This document shows, piece by piece, positions 10,910-22,282 of a stretch of DNA of 64,000 nt. The stretch is taken from contig JAWHQI010000051.1 of the NCBI GenBank assembly GCA_033032865.1, forward strand, positions 11,302,001-11,366,000, in the 5' to 3' direction. The DNA comes from Dactylorhiza incarnata. Its lineage: Eukaryota; Streptophyta; Magnoliopsida; Asparagales; Orchidaceae. How positions within the stretch are numbered: position 1 is the stretch's first letter; every line of letters starts with the position of its first letter. The notes under the pieces were generated by a model. That model ran no database searches. It saw nothing but the letters and a program-made list of their open reading frames with translations, and was not told the origin of the DNA. A program made the translations under genes and the position numbers.

Positions 10910-12092
10910 TGTTAAAATTTTTGATTGGACCGTTTAGGAGTAAGCAGGAGTTGTATAAACAAGAGTTATAGCCAAACAACCACAATGCCAAAACAGCAAC
11001 ACAAGAAATCTTTATTGAAACAAAACTGCTTTACAATGCGAGGTATACATGGCGAGACATGATTCATCAGAATCACGGAGACGAGAAGAACAAAACACAC
11101 GAAAAAGCAAAGATGACGGCTAGACAAGCTCAGACCGCACAAGCCGCACCACTCCAGAACTCGCCCGGCTTGCCCTGAGATTGCACGAACAGAAACCGGA
11201 CAGACTGCCAGCACTACAAGACCGCACCTCAGACCGCACGAACTGGAGCTTTATTGGAACAAAGAACTGAAGTTGTCGCCAGACCGCAACTCAGACCGCC
11301 TAACCGCTGAAGGTCGCCTGATCACTGAGCTCGCTGTAAACAGCATAAGAACACAATAACCCAGTTCGCTGACAGACCGCAGACGAACTGTTTATTCAAG
11401 CCACCGGAAATCACCAAGGAAGGAGACTGCACCCTGCTGACCGCAAACCTGCGAACACAACAAAGGTTAACTCGCATCCAAGTCGCGCGAACTCAAACTT
11501 GAGACCGCAAGAAACAATCCGGGCTCTGGTTCTTATAGTTCTAGTTAGGAATGACGGGCCATGCACCCCTATTTATAGGCGGGTGGACGGATGTCGTCAC
11601 CGCACAAACCGGGATACAGTCACCACCCATCAGATCGCGAACGGTCTTAAAAGACAGACCGCGCGAACAGACCTCTTGGTCGATCACCCGACCAAGACGC
11701 AGATCAGCAGACAAGATCGCGCACAGGCCGCGCGAACACGAGACCGCGCACAAGTCGTGCGGTCTCAACAACACTCCTTCCTTAGATCACCAGGAGCAAG
11801 CTAGAACCATCTGGCCGACTTCAACCAAGTCGCCAGATCACCAATATAGACCGCCCGGGTAGACAGTCATATAGGAACAACCCGCCCGGTCTTCCAACAA
11901 GGAAGCCAGGCAAACTAGCAGACCTACTCGGGAACAAACCGCAGCTAGCAAGAACAGACCGGAACAACCAGCAGACCGCCAGAACAACCCGGCAGAGCCA
12001 GACCGGCAGATAACCTATACAAGCCGCGCGATCACCGCGGTCTCCCAAACCAGACCGCCCGGTCTCCTCCACACCACTTCAAAAATTCAACA
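10910..12092 (-). repeat. Element A 3' LTR
   Basis: TG...CA ends. The polyadenylation signal AATAAA reads on the minus strand at 11011-11016 and the TATA box at 11570-11577. Dense AGACCGC/GCGGTCT repeats occupy 11100-12065. It is a diverged relative of LTR I. Confidence 0.93.
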
Positions 12093-15000
12093 CTCCCCCT
12101 TGAAGTGGGAAGTGGAGACTAGCCCGAGTAAATTCCGCAACCGTGTAAATGGTCCCTTCGCCAGCGGCTTTGTGAAGATGTCTGCGACATTGTCCGCACT
12201 CCGAACATGCTCGACCATAAGAGATCCTCCCAACACCTTTTCACGAATGAAATGGTGCTCAATCTCTATATGCTTGGTCCTCGCATGACAGACTGGATTG
12301 TTGACCAGCTTGAGAGCACTCTCATTGTCCCCGTGCAGCATAGTGGGACCTCGAACCTCCTGATGAACGTCCTCTACCAACCTCCTGAGCCAAATGGCTT
12401 CCTGAGCAGCCAAGGCCGAAGCCTTGTACTCCGCTTCCGTGGTAGACACAGACACTGAGTCTTGCTTCTTGCTGCACCAAGAAATAGCTGTGGGGCCCGT
12501 CATAAATACATAACCAGACGTTGATCTCCGATCATCCACGTCTCCCCCATAATCAGCATCCATGAAACCATGCAACTCCAAGCTTGACCCTCTCCTATAT
12601 AGGAGACCCAAATCAGAGGTCGACTTCACATACTTCAAGATGCCTTTTGCCGCCAGAAGATGAGGCTTCCGTGGTTCCGCCATGTACCGACTCACCTTGC
12701 CTACTGCATAAGCAATATCTGGCCTTGTGATCGTCAAGTAGATCAAGCTCCCAACCAGAGCTCGGAAAACCAACGGTTCAGATAAGACTCTCCCCTCATC
12801 CTTCCGAAGTTTATGATGTTGCTCCAGAGGTATAGAGCTGCTCTTCCCTTCCTCCATGTCGAATCGCTGAACAATCCGCTCCGCATAGCCAGCCTGAGAA
12901 ATGAGCACTCCGCTCTCCTGCCTCTGGACCTCGAGTCCAAGGAAATGGTGGAGCTCCCCCAGATCCTTCATCTCGAATCTGATACCAAGCTCAGCCCTGA
13001 GTCTTGCAACAGCTTCCTTCGAATTCCCGGTGACAATCATGTCATCCCCGTACAGCAGCACAATCACCCGAAGCACCCCTCCTTCTTGATGAACAAGCTA
13101 GAATCAGAGTCTAAAGCAACGAATCCGCAGAATAAGAGATACTCTGCAATCTTCCCGTACCACGCCCGAGGCGCTTGCTTCAACCCATACAGGGCCTTCT
13201 TCAGCTTACAAACGTAGTCTGGATACTCCTTCGAGATGAAGCCTTGCGGTTGGATCATGAAGATATCCTTGTCAATCTCGCCATATAAGAAGGCATTCTT
13301 CACGTCGAGTTGCCAAATCTCCCAACCACTCGAAGCTGTCAAGGCAATAACAAATCGAACCGAAGTCATCTTTGCCACTGGACTAAACGTCTCATCATAA
13401 TCTTCTCCGTACTACTGTGAGAACCTGCGAGCTACAAGGCGAGCCTTGTACCGCTCGATACTGCCGTCAGCTTTCTTCTTCAGCTTGAAGACCCATTTGC
13501 ATGTCACAGGAGTGGTGCCCTTGGGCTTGGGCACAAGAGACCAGGTTTCATTCTTCTCGAGAGCTGCCAACTCTTCTTGCATAGCAATGTCCCACTCCTT
13601 CACGCCTCTGGCCTTCTTAAAGCTCGACGGCTCCCTTTCATTCAAGGGACCAGCAAAGAAACATGAAACAAAGTTCACCATGTTTCCTCCTGTGTATCGA
13701 TCTGGTGGTTGAATAGTCCTCTTCGACCTCCTAAGAGGTTGCTCCTGACTAACCACCTCCTCAGCTGCTTCTTCTGTGCAAGCTCCTCTTCCAGATGAAC
13801 TTGGAGCATCGCTCCCCCTGCTTCCAGAACCTGAAGCCTCCATCTCAGAGCTTGACACAACTGGAGCTCCTGGTGAAACAGGCAACTCCACTTGAAGACT
13901 TCCCGCAGCTTTTCCTCCTTCATCAACCCTGCTCTCTGGTAGCTCAACTCCTGAACTCCCCTTGTAAGAAGTCACTTCATTGAACACCACATCCCGAGAA
14001 ACAATTGACCTCCGTGTCTCAGGATCCATGCATCTCCATCCCTTCTTCCGCTCATCATACCCAACAAAGTCTAGCTTCCTTGCTTTCGCATCTAGCTTTG
14101 TCCGAAGAGCATCAGGAATATGCACATAGCAGGTTGACCCGAACACCCGAAGGTGTGCAACACTCGACTTCTCCTTGAACATCAATTCGTGAGGGGTCTT
14201 CATGTTGATAGGACTCAGAGGCAATCTGTTGATGACATAAGCTGCACAAGACATTCCCTCCGCCCAGAAGGACTTTGGGATACTCTTGGCATGAAGCCAG
14301 CATTTGCAAGTTTCCGTCAGATGACGAATCTTCCTCTCGGCAACGCCATTCTGCTGTGGAGTATGGGCACAGGTGAGCTCTCTCCGAACACCGTGTTTCC
14401 TGCAAAAACTTGAGAACTCACCAGAGGTGAACTCCCGACCATTGTCAGTTCTCAACTTCTTCACCCGCAGGCCTAGACGACCTTCCACCAGCTCCTTGAA
14501 CTCCACAAACTTTGCAAAGGCTTCTGACTTCTCTTTCAAGAAATACACCCAGACATATCTGGTGTAATCGTCAATCAACACCAACATATATCTATTGCCT
14601 CCAAGGCTTGGGGTGGCAGTCGGTCCCATCAAATCACCGTGGATGCACTCCAACGGCACTTTGCACCTTGTTTGCGATTTGTCAAATGGAAGTCGATGAG
14701 ACTTACCAAACTGACATCCTTCGCAGACATGACCGTCTCCATAGGAGGACAAGCTAGGCAAGCCATTGACAAGGCCCCTTACCGCCATAGCCTTCAATTT
14801 GTCCATGCCTACATGCCCCAACCTTTCATGCCAGATGGCCGCGCCATCATTGGTCCTCATCTTATCAACATAGGTACTTGTCGATAAAACGAACAAGTCC
14901 TTCACCCGCTTGCCGACATGAATAACATCTCCCTTTATCTCCGGTTGTGTTTTGAGAAACTTCACTTCTGTTGGGCCAAACAGAACGTGATAACCGGCAT

Positions 15001-16174
15001 CGACCGCATTGGTCACAGAGAAGAGATTTTTCTTCATACCAGGCATGTGATAAACACTCCTCAATGTGAGTGGACCCTTATCAATGCTCAGAGAGACGAC
15101 TCCTTCGTGCTCTACTGGATAAATAGAATTATCAACCGTAATGATAACATTGTTACCTGAGTAAGGCGCCAAAGAAGAGAACTTTGATCCATCCACGGTG
15201 AGATGATGCCCACACCCTGAATCAACAATCCAGTCCTCATCATAGTTGATGGAAGCCAAGGCCTTAACAGACATCGCCGTTATATTAGACGCAAAGGCTC
15301 CTCCCCATCCAACTTCACCAGACTTTGGCATCTCCTTCTCCACTGCATGTCCCGGCTGAAGATTCACCCGACAATCTTTCTTGAAGTGCCCGGTCTTGTT
15401 GCATCTAAAGCACCTCGGTCCCTCTCCTTTCTTCTTCCCATCAGACTTAGGAGCATAGCCCCTATCTTGCTGACCTGAAGTGGAGGGTCCATCATGACCC
15501 GGCTTCTTCTTCTCCCATTTCTTCTTCTTCTTCCCAGAGAACATCACATCACTTTCTCCCCCGGAGATTGAAACCCCCGCCATCTGTCTTGCTAAACTTT
15601 CTTGCGAAGCAAGAAGGTTCTCCAGCTCCAACAACGACGGTTGATTTGCCCAACCCTGAACTGATGTCACAAAAGCAAGATACTCCTTCCGCAACCCGCG
15701 GATGATATGCCTCTTCAGTTTTGCCTCAGAGATAGGCTCATCAGGGTCCAATGCAGAAATCTCTGCCGTGAGGTTCTTCATCTTGAGGAAGAAGGTAGAA
15801 ACAGAAAGATCACCTTGAGAGGCTTTCGCCAACTCATTTTCAAGATACTGTAGCCTCGCTACATTCTTCTTATTGAACAACCCATCCAAGGATGTACAAA
15901 TCTCAGCAGCAGATTTACATCCAATGATTTGATCAAACAGCTCCGGTGAGATAGCCCTCTTGAGAGTGAACTCTGCCTTAGCATTCGTCCTCCTCCAAAG
16001 TCTCACCTCTGCCATATTATCTCCTGCTGGAAACACCTCTTGTGTGTCTTCTCCGCCAACTACCTCCCAAAAATCCTCGCCAAGCAAGTAACTCTCCATA
16101 CACGACTTCCACTTTTTAAAGTTAGTCGATGTGAGGAGTTCTATACCAAGACCTCTTGCGTATCCACCTTCCAT
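12087..16174 (-). pseudogene. Element A gag-pol, one stop and one frameshift
   Basis: The frame starts at the ATG ending at 16174. It encodes UBN2-type gag, CCHC knuckle CFRCNKTGHFKKDC (residues 255-268), protease DSG (Asp318), GAG-pre-integrase, and integrase with D514, D577 and E613 (D-x62-D-x35-E). It then enters RT, where a TAG at 13412-13414 interrupts it. The same frame resumes to about 13080. There a G run appears one base short and shifts the rest into the frame 13076-12087, which encodes the remaining RT and RNase H. The RT active site reads YGDD rather than the usual Copia YVDD. The integrase box is TDNGREF where GGEF is typical. Both lesions are simple and look recent. Confidence 0.93.
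12093..12105 (-). other. Element A polypurine tract
   Basis: Read on the minus strand, AAGGGGGAG ends right at the 3' LTR start. It primes plus-strand synthesis. Confidence 0.85.
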
Positions 16175-16251
16175 GGCAATCTATGTGGTCTCTTCTTCAC
16201 AAAGACGATGGCAACTCTAGTTGATCACTGCTTATCCACTCCAGGAACCTG

Positions 16252-16263
16252 GCTCTGATACCA
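16252..16263 (-). other. Element A primer-binding site (initiator Met tRNA)
   Basis: On the minus strand, TGGTATCAGAGC follows the 5' LTR end directly. It is the standard initiator-Met tRNA complement. Confidence 0.92.
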
Positions 16264-17446
16264 TGTTAAAATTTTTGATTGGACCGTTTAGGAGTAAGCA
16301 GGAGTTGTATCAACAAGAGTTATAGCCAAACAACCACAATGCCAAAACAGCAACACAAGAAATCTTTATTGAAACAGAACTGCTTTACAATGCGAGGTAT
16401 ACATGGTGAGACATGATTCATCAAAATCACGGAGACGAGAAGAACAAAACACACGAAAAAGCAAAGCTGGCGGCTAGACAAGCTCAGACCACACAAGCCA
16501 CACCACTCCAGAACTCGCCCGGCTTGCCCTGAGATCGCACGAACAGAAACCGGACAGACTGCCAGCACTGCAAGACCGCACCTCAGACCGCACGAACTGG
16601 AGCTTTATTGGAACAAAGAACTGAAGTTGTCGCCAGACCGCAACTCAGACCGCCTAACCGCTAAAGGTCGCCTGATCACTGAGCTCGCTGCAAACAGCAT
16701 AAGAACACAATAACCCAGTTCGCTGACAGACCGCAGACGAATTGTTTATTCAAGCCACCGTAAATCACCAAGGAAGGAGACCGCACCCTGCTGACCGCAA
16801 ACCTGCGAACACAACAAAGGTTAACTCGCATCCAAGTCGCGCGAACTCAAACTTGAGACCGCAAGAAACAATCCGGGCTCTGGTTCTTACAGTTCTAGTT
16901 AGGAATGACGGGCCATGCACCCCTATTTATAGGCGGGTGGACGTATGTCGTCACCGCACAAACCGGGATACAGTCACCACCCATCAGATCGCGAATGGTC
17001 TTAAAAGACAGACCGCGCGAACAGACCTCTTGGTCGATCACCCGACCAAGACGCAGATCAGCAGACAAGATCGCGCACAGGCCGCGCGAACACAAGACCG
17101 CGCACAAGTCGTGCGGTCTCAACAACACTCCTTCCTTAGATCACCAGGAGCAAGCTAGAACCATCTGGCCGACTTCAACCAAGTCGCCAGATCACCAATA
17201 TAGACCGCCCGGGTAGACAGTCATATAGGAACAACCCGCCCGGTCTTCCAACAAGGAAGCCAGGCAAACTAGCAGACCTACTCGGGAACAAACCGCAGCT
17301 AGCAAGAACAGACCGGAACAACCAGCAGACCGCCAGAACAACCCGACAGAGCCAGACCGGCAGATAACCTATACAAGCCGCGCGATCACCGCGGTCTCCC
17401 AAACCAGACCGCCCGGTCTCCTCCACACCACTTCAAAAATTCAACA
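16264..17446 (-). repeat. Element A 5' LTR
   Basis: Same structure and length as 10910-12092. The AATAAA is at 16365-16370 (minus strand) and the TATA box at 16924-16931. GACCGC-rich U3 repeats run 16950-17420. Confidence 0.93.
16924..16931 (-). promoter_or_regulatory. TATA box of element A 5' LTR
   Basis: TATAAATA on the minus strand, just downstream of the GACCGC repeat block. It is the likely promoter of the element's RNA. Confidence 0.75.
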
Positions 17447-17451
17447 GACTG

Positions 17452-19284
17452 TTCACAAGTTAACATTCATCCAAATCATTGCCGAAAGAAACATGAAAAA
17501 TGTTGATGTCTCCCCTCCTGAACACAAGAATATTGATGCTCTCTCCTCAAGAAATGTTCAGAAGAGGAGATACAATATTCATGAATGTTGGTATTGTGGT
17601 AAAGTGGGACACCTTGCCATAGATTGTTGGCACAATCCCAATGTGCCAAGTGCAAATAAGAGCCTTCCTACAAAGGGTGCATCAGGTGTGAGATCAGCTT
17701 ATCATGCTAACAAGGACCTAGGACCCAAAATTATTTGAGCTCCTAAAGGTAACTAACCTCCTTCTTGCAGGTGAGTTCAAGTACCAGTCTTAAACAAATA
17801 TGGTACTTGTATAGTCGGTGCTCAAGGCATATGACAGATACCAAAAGTCTTATACAGGACTACACAGTTGTGAAGAATGGACCTAAAGTGATCTTTGGTG
17901 GATCTGAAAAGGGAATCACCAAAGTATTTTGTATGATCTCCAATGGCATAGTTTCAATCACAAGGGTTGCTTATGTTGAAGGGTTGCAACACAACCTTGT
18001 AAGCATAAGTCAACTATGTGATTTAGGCTATGTCATTGAATTCCACAATGATAAATGCTTGATCAAAAAGTCTAATGACTTAAAGTCCATTCTCTGAGGC
18101 ACTAGGAGTGGGAATGTTTATTGTTTAGATTTTATATGCAATAATTCTCTATCATCTGTATGTCTTGTGGCTAATGAAAATGAGTATCTTTGTGTTCAAT
18201 GGCACAAGAGACTTGCCCATATTAACTACAAGACAATGTATAGACTATTCTCTAAAAACCTTATTAGGAATAGTCCAAACCTAAAATGTATTAAAAGTGG
18301 TCCCCGTCATGCTTGCCAAATGGGTAAGAAAACAAGGGCCGCCTTTAAAAGTATTGGCTCCAAAGACACTGAAAGATGTCTATATCTATTACACATGGAC
18401 TTGTTTGGTCCTTTGCCAATTCAGAGCCTAGGTGGGAAGTTGTATACTTTGGTGATTGTTGATGATCACTCAAAATATACATGGGTATTCTTCCTTAAAA
18501 ATAAGTCAGATACTTTAAATATCTTTATAAACTATGTCAAGGCAATTCAGAATGACCTGCAATGTTCTGTGGTCAGGACTAGGACTGACCATGGCACAGA
18601 ATTTCAATCTGAAGCCATGATAAGGTTTTGTCAAGAATTTGGTATCACCCAAGAGTTCTCCTCTCCAAGGACTCCACAACAAAATGGTGTGGCTGAAAGG
18701 AGGAATAGGACCTTGATAGAAGCTGAGAGAACATTGCTTAGTGACTCCTCACTCCTAGAATACTTCTGGGCTGAGGCAGTCAATACTGCATGTTATGTTC
18801 TCAATAGAGCTTCCATCAATAAGGTTCATGGAATTATCCCCTATAAGATTCTGAAAGGCAAACAACCAACAATTTCATACTTCAGACTCTTTGGTTCAAA
18901 ATGCTACATTTTAAATAAAGGAAAATCTCAATTAACAAAGTTTGCAGAGAAATGCAATATGGGGGGTTCTTGTTGGCTATAGCTCACATAGTAGAGCTTA
19001 TAGAGCTTATAACAAGAAAACTCATGTTGTAGAAGAGTATATGCTTGTAGTATTTGATGAGACCAACCTAATCTATAAGGGCTAGTCTAGTTCTTCTGTT
19101 TTGATAGGAAATGAACAAGCAATGGAAAAGATGTATGTGCAAGACATACCCAGCAGTAGCAAAGCCTATACTGATGCTGCAATTCCAAAAGATGAAGAAG
19201 TACAGGATGCTGAAGATGCTGCTGAACCAGTATAAGAATTATAGCAAGCTGAGGATAGGTTACCTGCAACTACAAGACACCTAA
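17452..19284 (+). pseudogene. Element H: second zinc knuckle, protease and integrase remnants
   Basis: This continues H gag after element A. A CCHC knuckle CWYCGKVGHLAIDC lies at 17585-17626. The protease region (17765-18097) reads YSRCSRHM where active Copia has DSGCSRHM, so the catalytic Asp is lost. After a stop come GAG-pre-integrase and integrase (18167-18982). They show the first catalytic Asp (HMDLFGP), the second (RTDHGTEF) and the Glu (GVAERRNRT), followed by an integrase C-terminal part. A frameshift at about 18955-18960 puts the remaining acidic linker into another frame. The last five bases, cctaa (19280-19284), are the left target copy of element C. Confidence 0.85.
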
Positions 19285-19396
19285 TGTTGGAACATGGTCT
19301 TCCGCATCTCCTAGGTTTGAGAATAACAAATGCTATGTGTATTTGATCTTGTGTGTTCAAGTGTGCAGGTAAACATAGTCCATATGACTCAAGGAG
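19285..19396 (+). repeat. Element C 5' LTR, left part
   Basis: First 112 bp of the LTR, matching 45994-46105 in the 3' LTR. Element D interrupts it after 'ctcaaggag'. The LTR resumes at 39144. Confidence 0.92.
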
Positions 19397-20361
19397 TGTT
19401 GAAACCGATTTCTCGGACTCCCGTAGAGCTCGGGGCCCTCACCGAGATGAGGGGCGGCTAGTCCTTACTAATCCCTCGAGGAGGGTAGGCGGAAGATTAG
19501 GAAAATGACCTAGAACCTGGTCACAGCGAGGAGGTCCCTCCACTAACCCGGAAGATCGTTGAGCGCTTCCCCTCCCAAGCCAAAGCTGAGACTTGGGCAC
19601 CTTGGAGAGCTCTGGAAATGCTAACCAAAGAAAGCCTAAGGAGAGGGAAGCTGAAGTGAGATCTCCTCCAAAGGTGCCCTTGAGGTCCTATTTATAGATT
19701 TTCTGATCTAGCCTGCAAATAGCAGGATTCCGCCTCTTGATTTTACTATCCGCACCCCAAATGGGTCTGCTACCAGCCAAACTCCGCTGTTTGGACGGGC
19801 TAATGGCAGGCCAACGGATGATTTCGTCGATCAGAGATGATCAGCAGATTCGTCGAGCATGGCATCTTGGAGAGTTCGTCGAACGCAGGGTTTTGGCGAA
19901 TTCGTCAAACGCGGCCTGCACTTCGTCGGGCGTCGGGCTGAGCTCGTCGACCCCGACTGAGATTCGTCGATCACGGAGACTTTGGAAGAAATCTGGCTCG
20001 CTTGTCTTCTCGCCATCCTTCGGCGAGTTTCTAGCTCGCTCGCTTCCTTGCGAGCATTCGGAGAGCACTTGGCTCGCTCGCTTTCTTGCTGGTTGACCTT
20101 GGGGCTCTGGCACGCGGAAACTTGACTCGCGACTCTTCCCGCGGGCGACCTTTGATGGATCTGGCTCGCCCCTCCCTTTGGGTAAATGGCCCGTGAAGAC
20201 CTCGCCCGCACTCCTGCCCCGCTCGCACTCCTGACTCGCTCGCCCTCTTGCGAGCAGCCGGCCATGTGCTCGTCCCAGTGGATCCGCTGAGACGGGATCA
20301 TCGAGCGCTGGCTCGCATTACTTCTGTTCGATCGTACACTAGGCGAATATCGGGGTTGTAC
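19397..20361 (-). repeat. Element D 3' LTR
   Basis: TG...CA ends. The TATA box reads on the minus strand at 19689-19696. U3 (19800-20330) is crowded with TTCGTCGA-type and CTCGC/GCGAG motifs. A short block at 19861-19888 matches the repeat unit of element F's LTR. Confidence 0.92.
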
Positions 20362-20436
20362 ACAATTCCCGCTCTTCGCGAGGCTTTTCAGGCTCGCAAA
20401 GAATCGTCCAACCCTGGATATTCGTCGGCCCCTCGG

Positions 20437-20485
20437 TGACGTGGCGAGAATCTTTCGGTGGGTCCCACGCCTACCACTATAAATA
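20437..20485 (+). promoter_or_regulatory. Promoter of D accessory gene 1 (ACGT box and TATA box)
   Basis: TGACGTGG (20437-20444) is an ACGT-core site of the kind bound by plant bZIP factors. It sits about 33 bp before TATAAATA (20478-20485). The first ATG used is at 20561, which fits a short 5' UTR. This promoter points opposite to the element's own LTR promoter. Confidence 0.65.
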
Positions 20486-20560
20486 CCACTCTCCTTGGCT
20501 GTCACTCGAACTTTTCATTTTTCTCTGGCCTTTCTTACTCGGTCTCTCGCCCCCAACGCA

Positions 20561-21780
20561 ATGTCGAAAAAGGACGAGATGCTGGCCCGCCTAAAGGCTT
20601 CGCAGGCGGCCCAGAAGGGGAAGACCGCTGTCATCGCCTCCTGGAATTCTCCGCGACGCTCTCTACCTCCCCCTTCCCTAAGTACGGCAAAGGCCGTCCG
20701 GCGCCCGGCTGGTGGGGGTGGGCCTTCCTCTTCGCCGCATTCTCCGGATGACGAGCGCGCCTCTCAGGTATTATCGCCCAGCTGCTTATTTGGTGCTCTT
20801 CCTTTTCGTCTTTATTTATCATATTCGCAGAATGATCGTCCGGACGAGAGCGAATCGGGAAGGCCAAACACGGAGATCTGTCTCTCCTCTACGGGTGGGG
20901 GTGACGTTCTTCTTGCGGATATGAGGGCTGTTGATAGACAGGACTCGCCTTCACAACGAGGTGAGCGAACTACCTCATTTTCCCTTACATTCCTTGACTC
21001 GCTAAGTCGTACTTACTTTTCATGCAGTGTCTTCCCTCGCGGCGCCAGAGGATCAAGTTCCTCCTCCAGCGAACTCGCCCCTCATGCCGAATCAGAATAT
21101 TTCCACTCCGGGATTCGGCGTCCTGGGTCAGAGGAGCCCAGGAGGGACGTTGATTGCCGAGCCTAGACTTGGCTTCAGACCCGCGCTCGCCCCTGGTCTG
21201 GGTAAGGCCCTCACCCCTGCCTTTATTGAGGCATTCTGGGGTCAGCCGGGCACCTCCCGCCAGCGGGCCAGTACTCCAATTCCTCCACTAGGTTAGACTG
21301 TTGTCACTGAGTGTTGCTCTTCACTTTGTAGCTGATCCCTACTTCGCAGGTAACCCGTCGACCCCTCTCTCCGAGTCTGAGTCTGGAGCGCTGGAGATGC
21401 CTCCACCTCCTTCGCCGAGCCAGGTTGCTGACTTTTTGGGGGATCCCAGCAATCCGGAGCGAATGAAGAGGCGGGTCACATAGATATTTCAGAAGCATAC
21501 CATCCTACTAAGGGATCTACACGAGCAGAGTCGGCTAGACCGGCTCGCCAATGAAGAAAGGTTCGCCGCGATGGAGGACGCGAACGCGCGCGTTCTCGCT
21601 GAGATACGACCGACCGATCAGGGCGACGCAACCTCCCCCGGGGTGTATATTGCTCGCATCGATGACTACATGCGGCTGACGAGCCAGGCGAACCGGTCAC
21701 TCCGCGAGTATCACTACCCGCGAGTCCCCCCTCGCTCCGGTGTCCGGGGTCGCGGTCGCTGGAAGTGGTTGCGATATTGA
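20561..21780 (+). pseudogene. D accessory gene 1, spliced, antisense to pol, one nonsense codon
   Basis: Four exons are inferred: 20561-20767, 20831-20960, 21028-21291 and 21332-21780. All introns are GT-AG, and codon phase is kept across the joins (0, 1, 1). The ATG at 20561 opens MSKKDEMLARL. The product is Pro/Ser/Gly-rich and disordered, with a charged helical segment near the C-terminus (about 21484-21600) and an Arg-rich tail. I recognise no domain. A TAG at 21481-21483 interrupts exon 4, most simply a CAG changed by C-to-T. The third intron would be only 40 bp, below the usual plant minimum, so it may be partly deleted. The reading is supported by phase agreement, not by transcripts. 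Confidence 0.65.
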
Positions 21781-22282
21781 GGATCTTCGTATTGCTTTTT
21801 TATTGTTTTTTCTTTTCCCCTCATCTTCATTAAGAGGGGTTGTGAACAATCTTTATGAGTTTGTAACAACAGTACTTTGACTCGCTTGCGAGCCTCTTAT
21901 TTTTTTTGCTTTTTATCTCGCTCTTTTTCCCCGCTCGGTTTGCTCTCGTGTGAATTACATCTCTACTACTCGCACTCGCGCACCTCCCTTTATGATTCAT
22001 TGTTTAGCGTGAGCTCGCCAATGGGGAAAAGCTTTTAACAGGTTGTCGACTCGCAGGGAGCGAATTGGATCCCTGGAGGCTGGAGAGTACCGCGCGGATC
22101 TGCTATCCGCAGATAATGACGCTTCGGCTTCTTCCCGCCTTCCTTATTCCTATAAATAGCCGACCGTTTTTCTTTTCAACCACCGCATTTACTGTTTCCT
22201 CCTCGCGCACTTTCTCCTTCTGTTTCTCTCGCAGATTTTTAGCTCGTTTTCGCGACCTTCGTGACTCGGCGGATCACATACT
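21781..22282 (+). promoter_or_regulatory. Intergenic region and promoter of D accessory gene 2
   Basis: This holds the 3' end of gene 1, then several CTCGC/GCGAG motifs (for example TGACTCGCTTGCGAGCC at 21878-21894 and more at 21917-21980). They resemble the U3 motifs of D's LTR, such as those at 20232-20256. A TATA box, TATAAATA, lies at 22151-22158. A 5' UTR of about 100 bp then leads to the ATG at 22283. Confidence 0.65.

Larger units (their letters stand above)
10910..17446 (-). mobile_element. Element A: full-length Ty1/Copia retrotransposon, minus strand
   Basis: The 6537-bp element has two LTRs of equal length (10910-12092 and 16264-17446, 1183 bp each) and a perfect 5-bp target duplication gactg (10905-10909 and 17447-17451). 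It reads right to left: 5' LTR, initiator-Met PBS, gag-pol, PPT, 3' LTR. About 20 LTR differences were counted by eye (about 1.7%), implying insertion roughly 0.6-0.7 million years ago at 1.3e-8 per site per year. Gag-pol has one nonsense codon and one frameshift, so this copy is not autonomous. It sits in gag of element H. Confidence 0.95.

Noticed and set aside
11499..12072. Short ORFs inside the A and B LTRs (also 16742-17426, 2474-3281, 9558-10355)
   Set aside because: They arise from repeat-rich LTR sequence and recur in each LTR copy; none has a domain.
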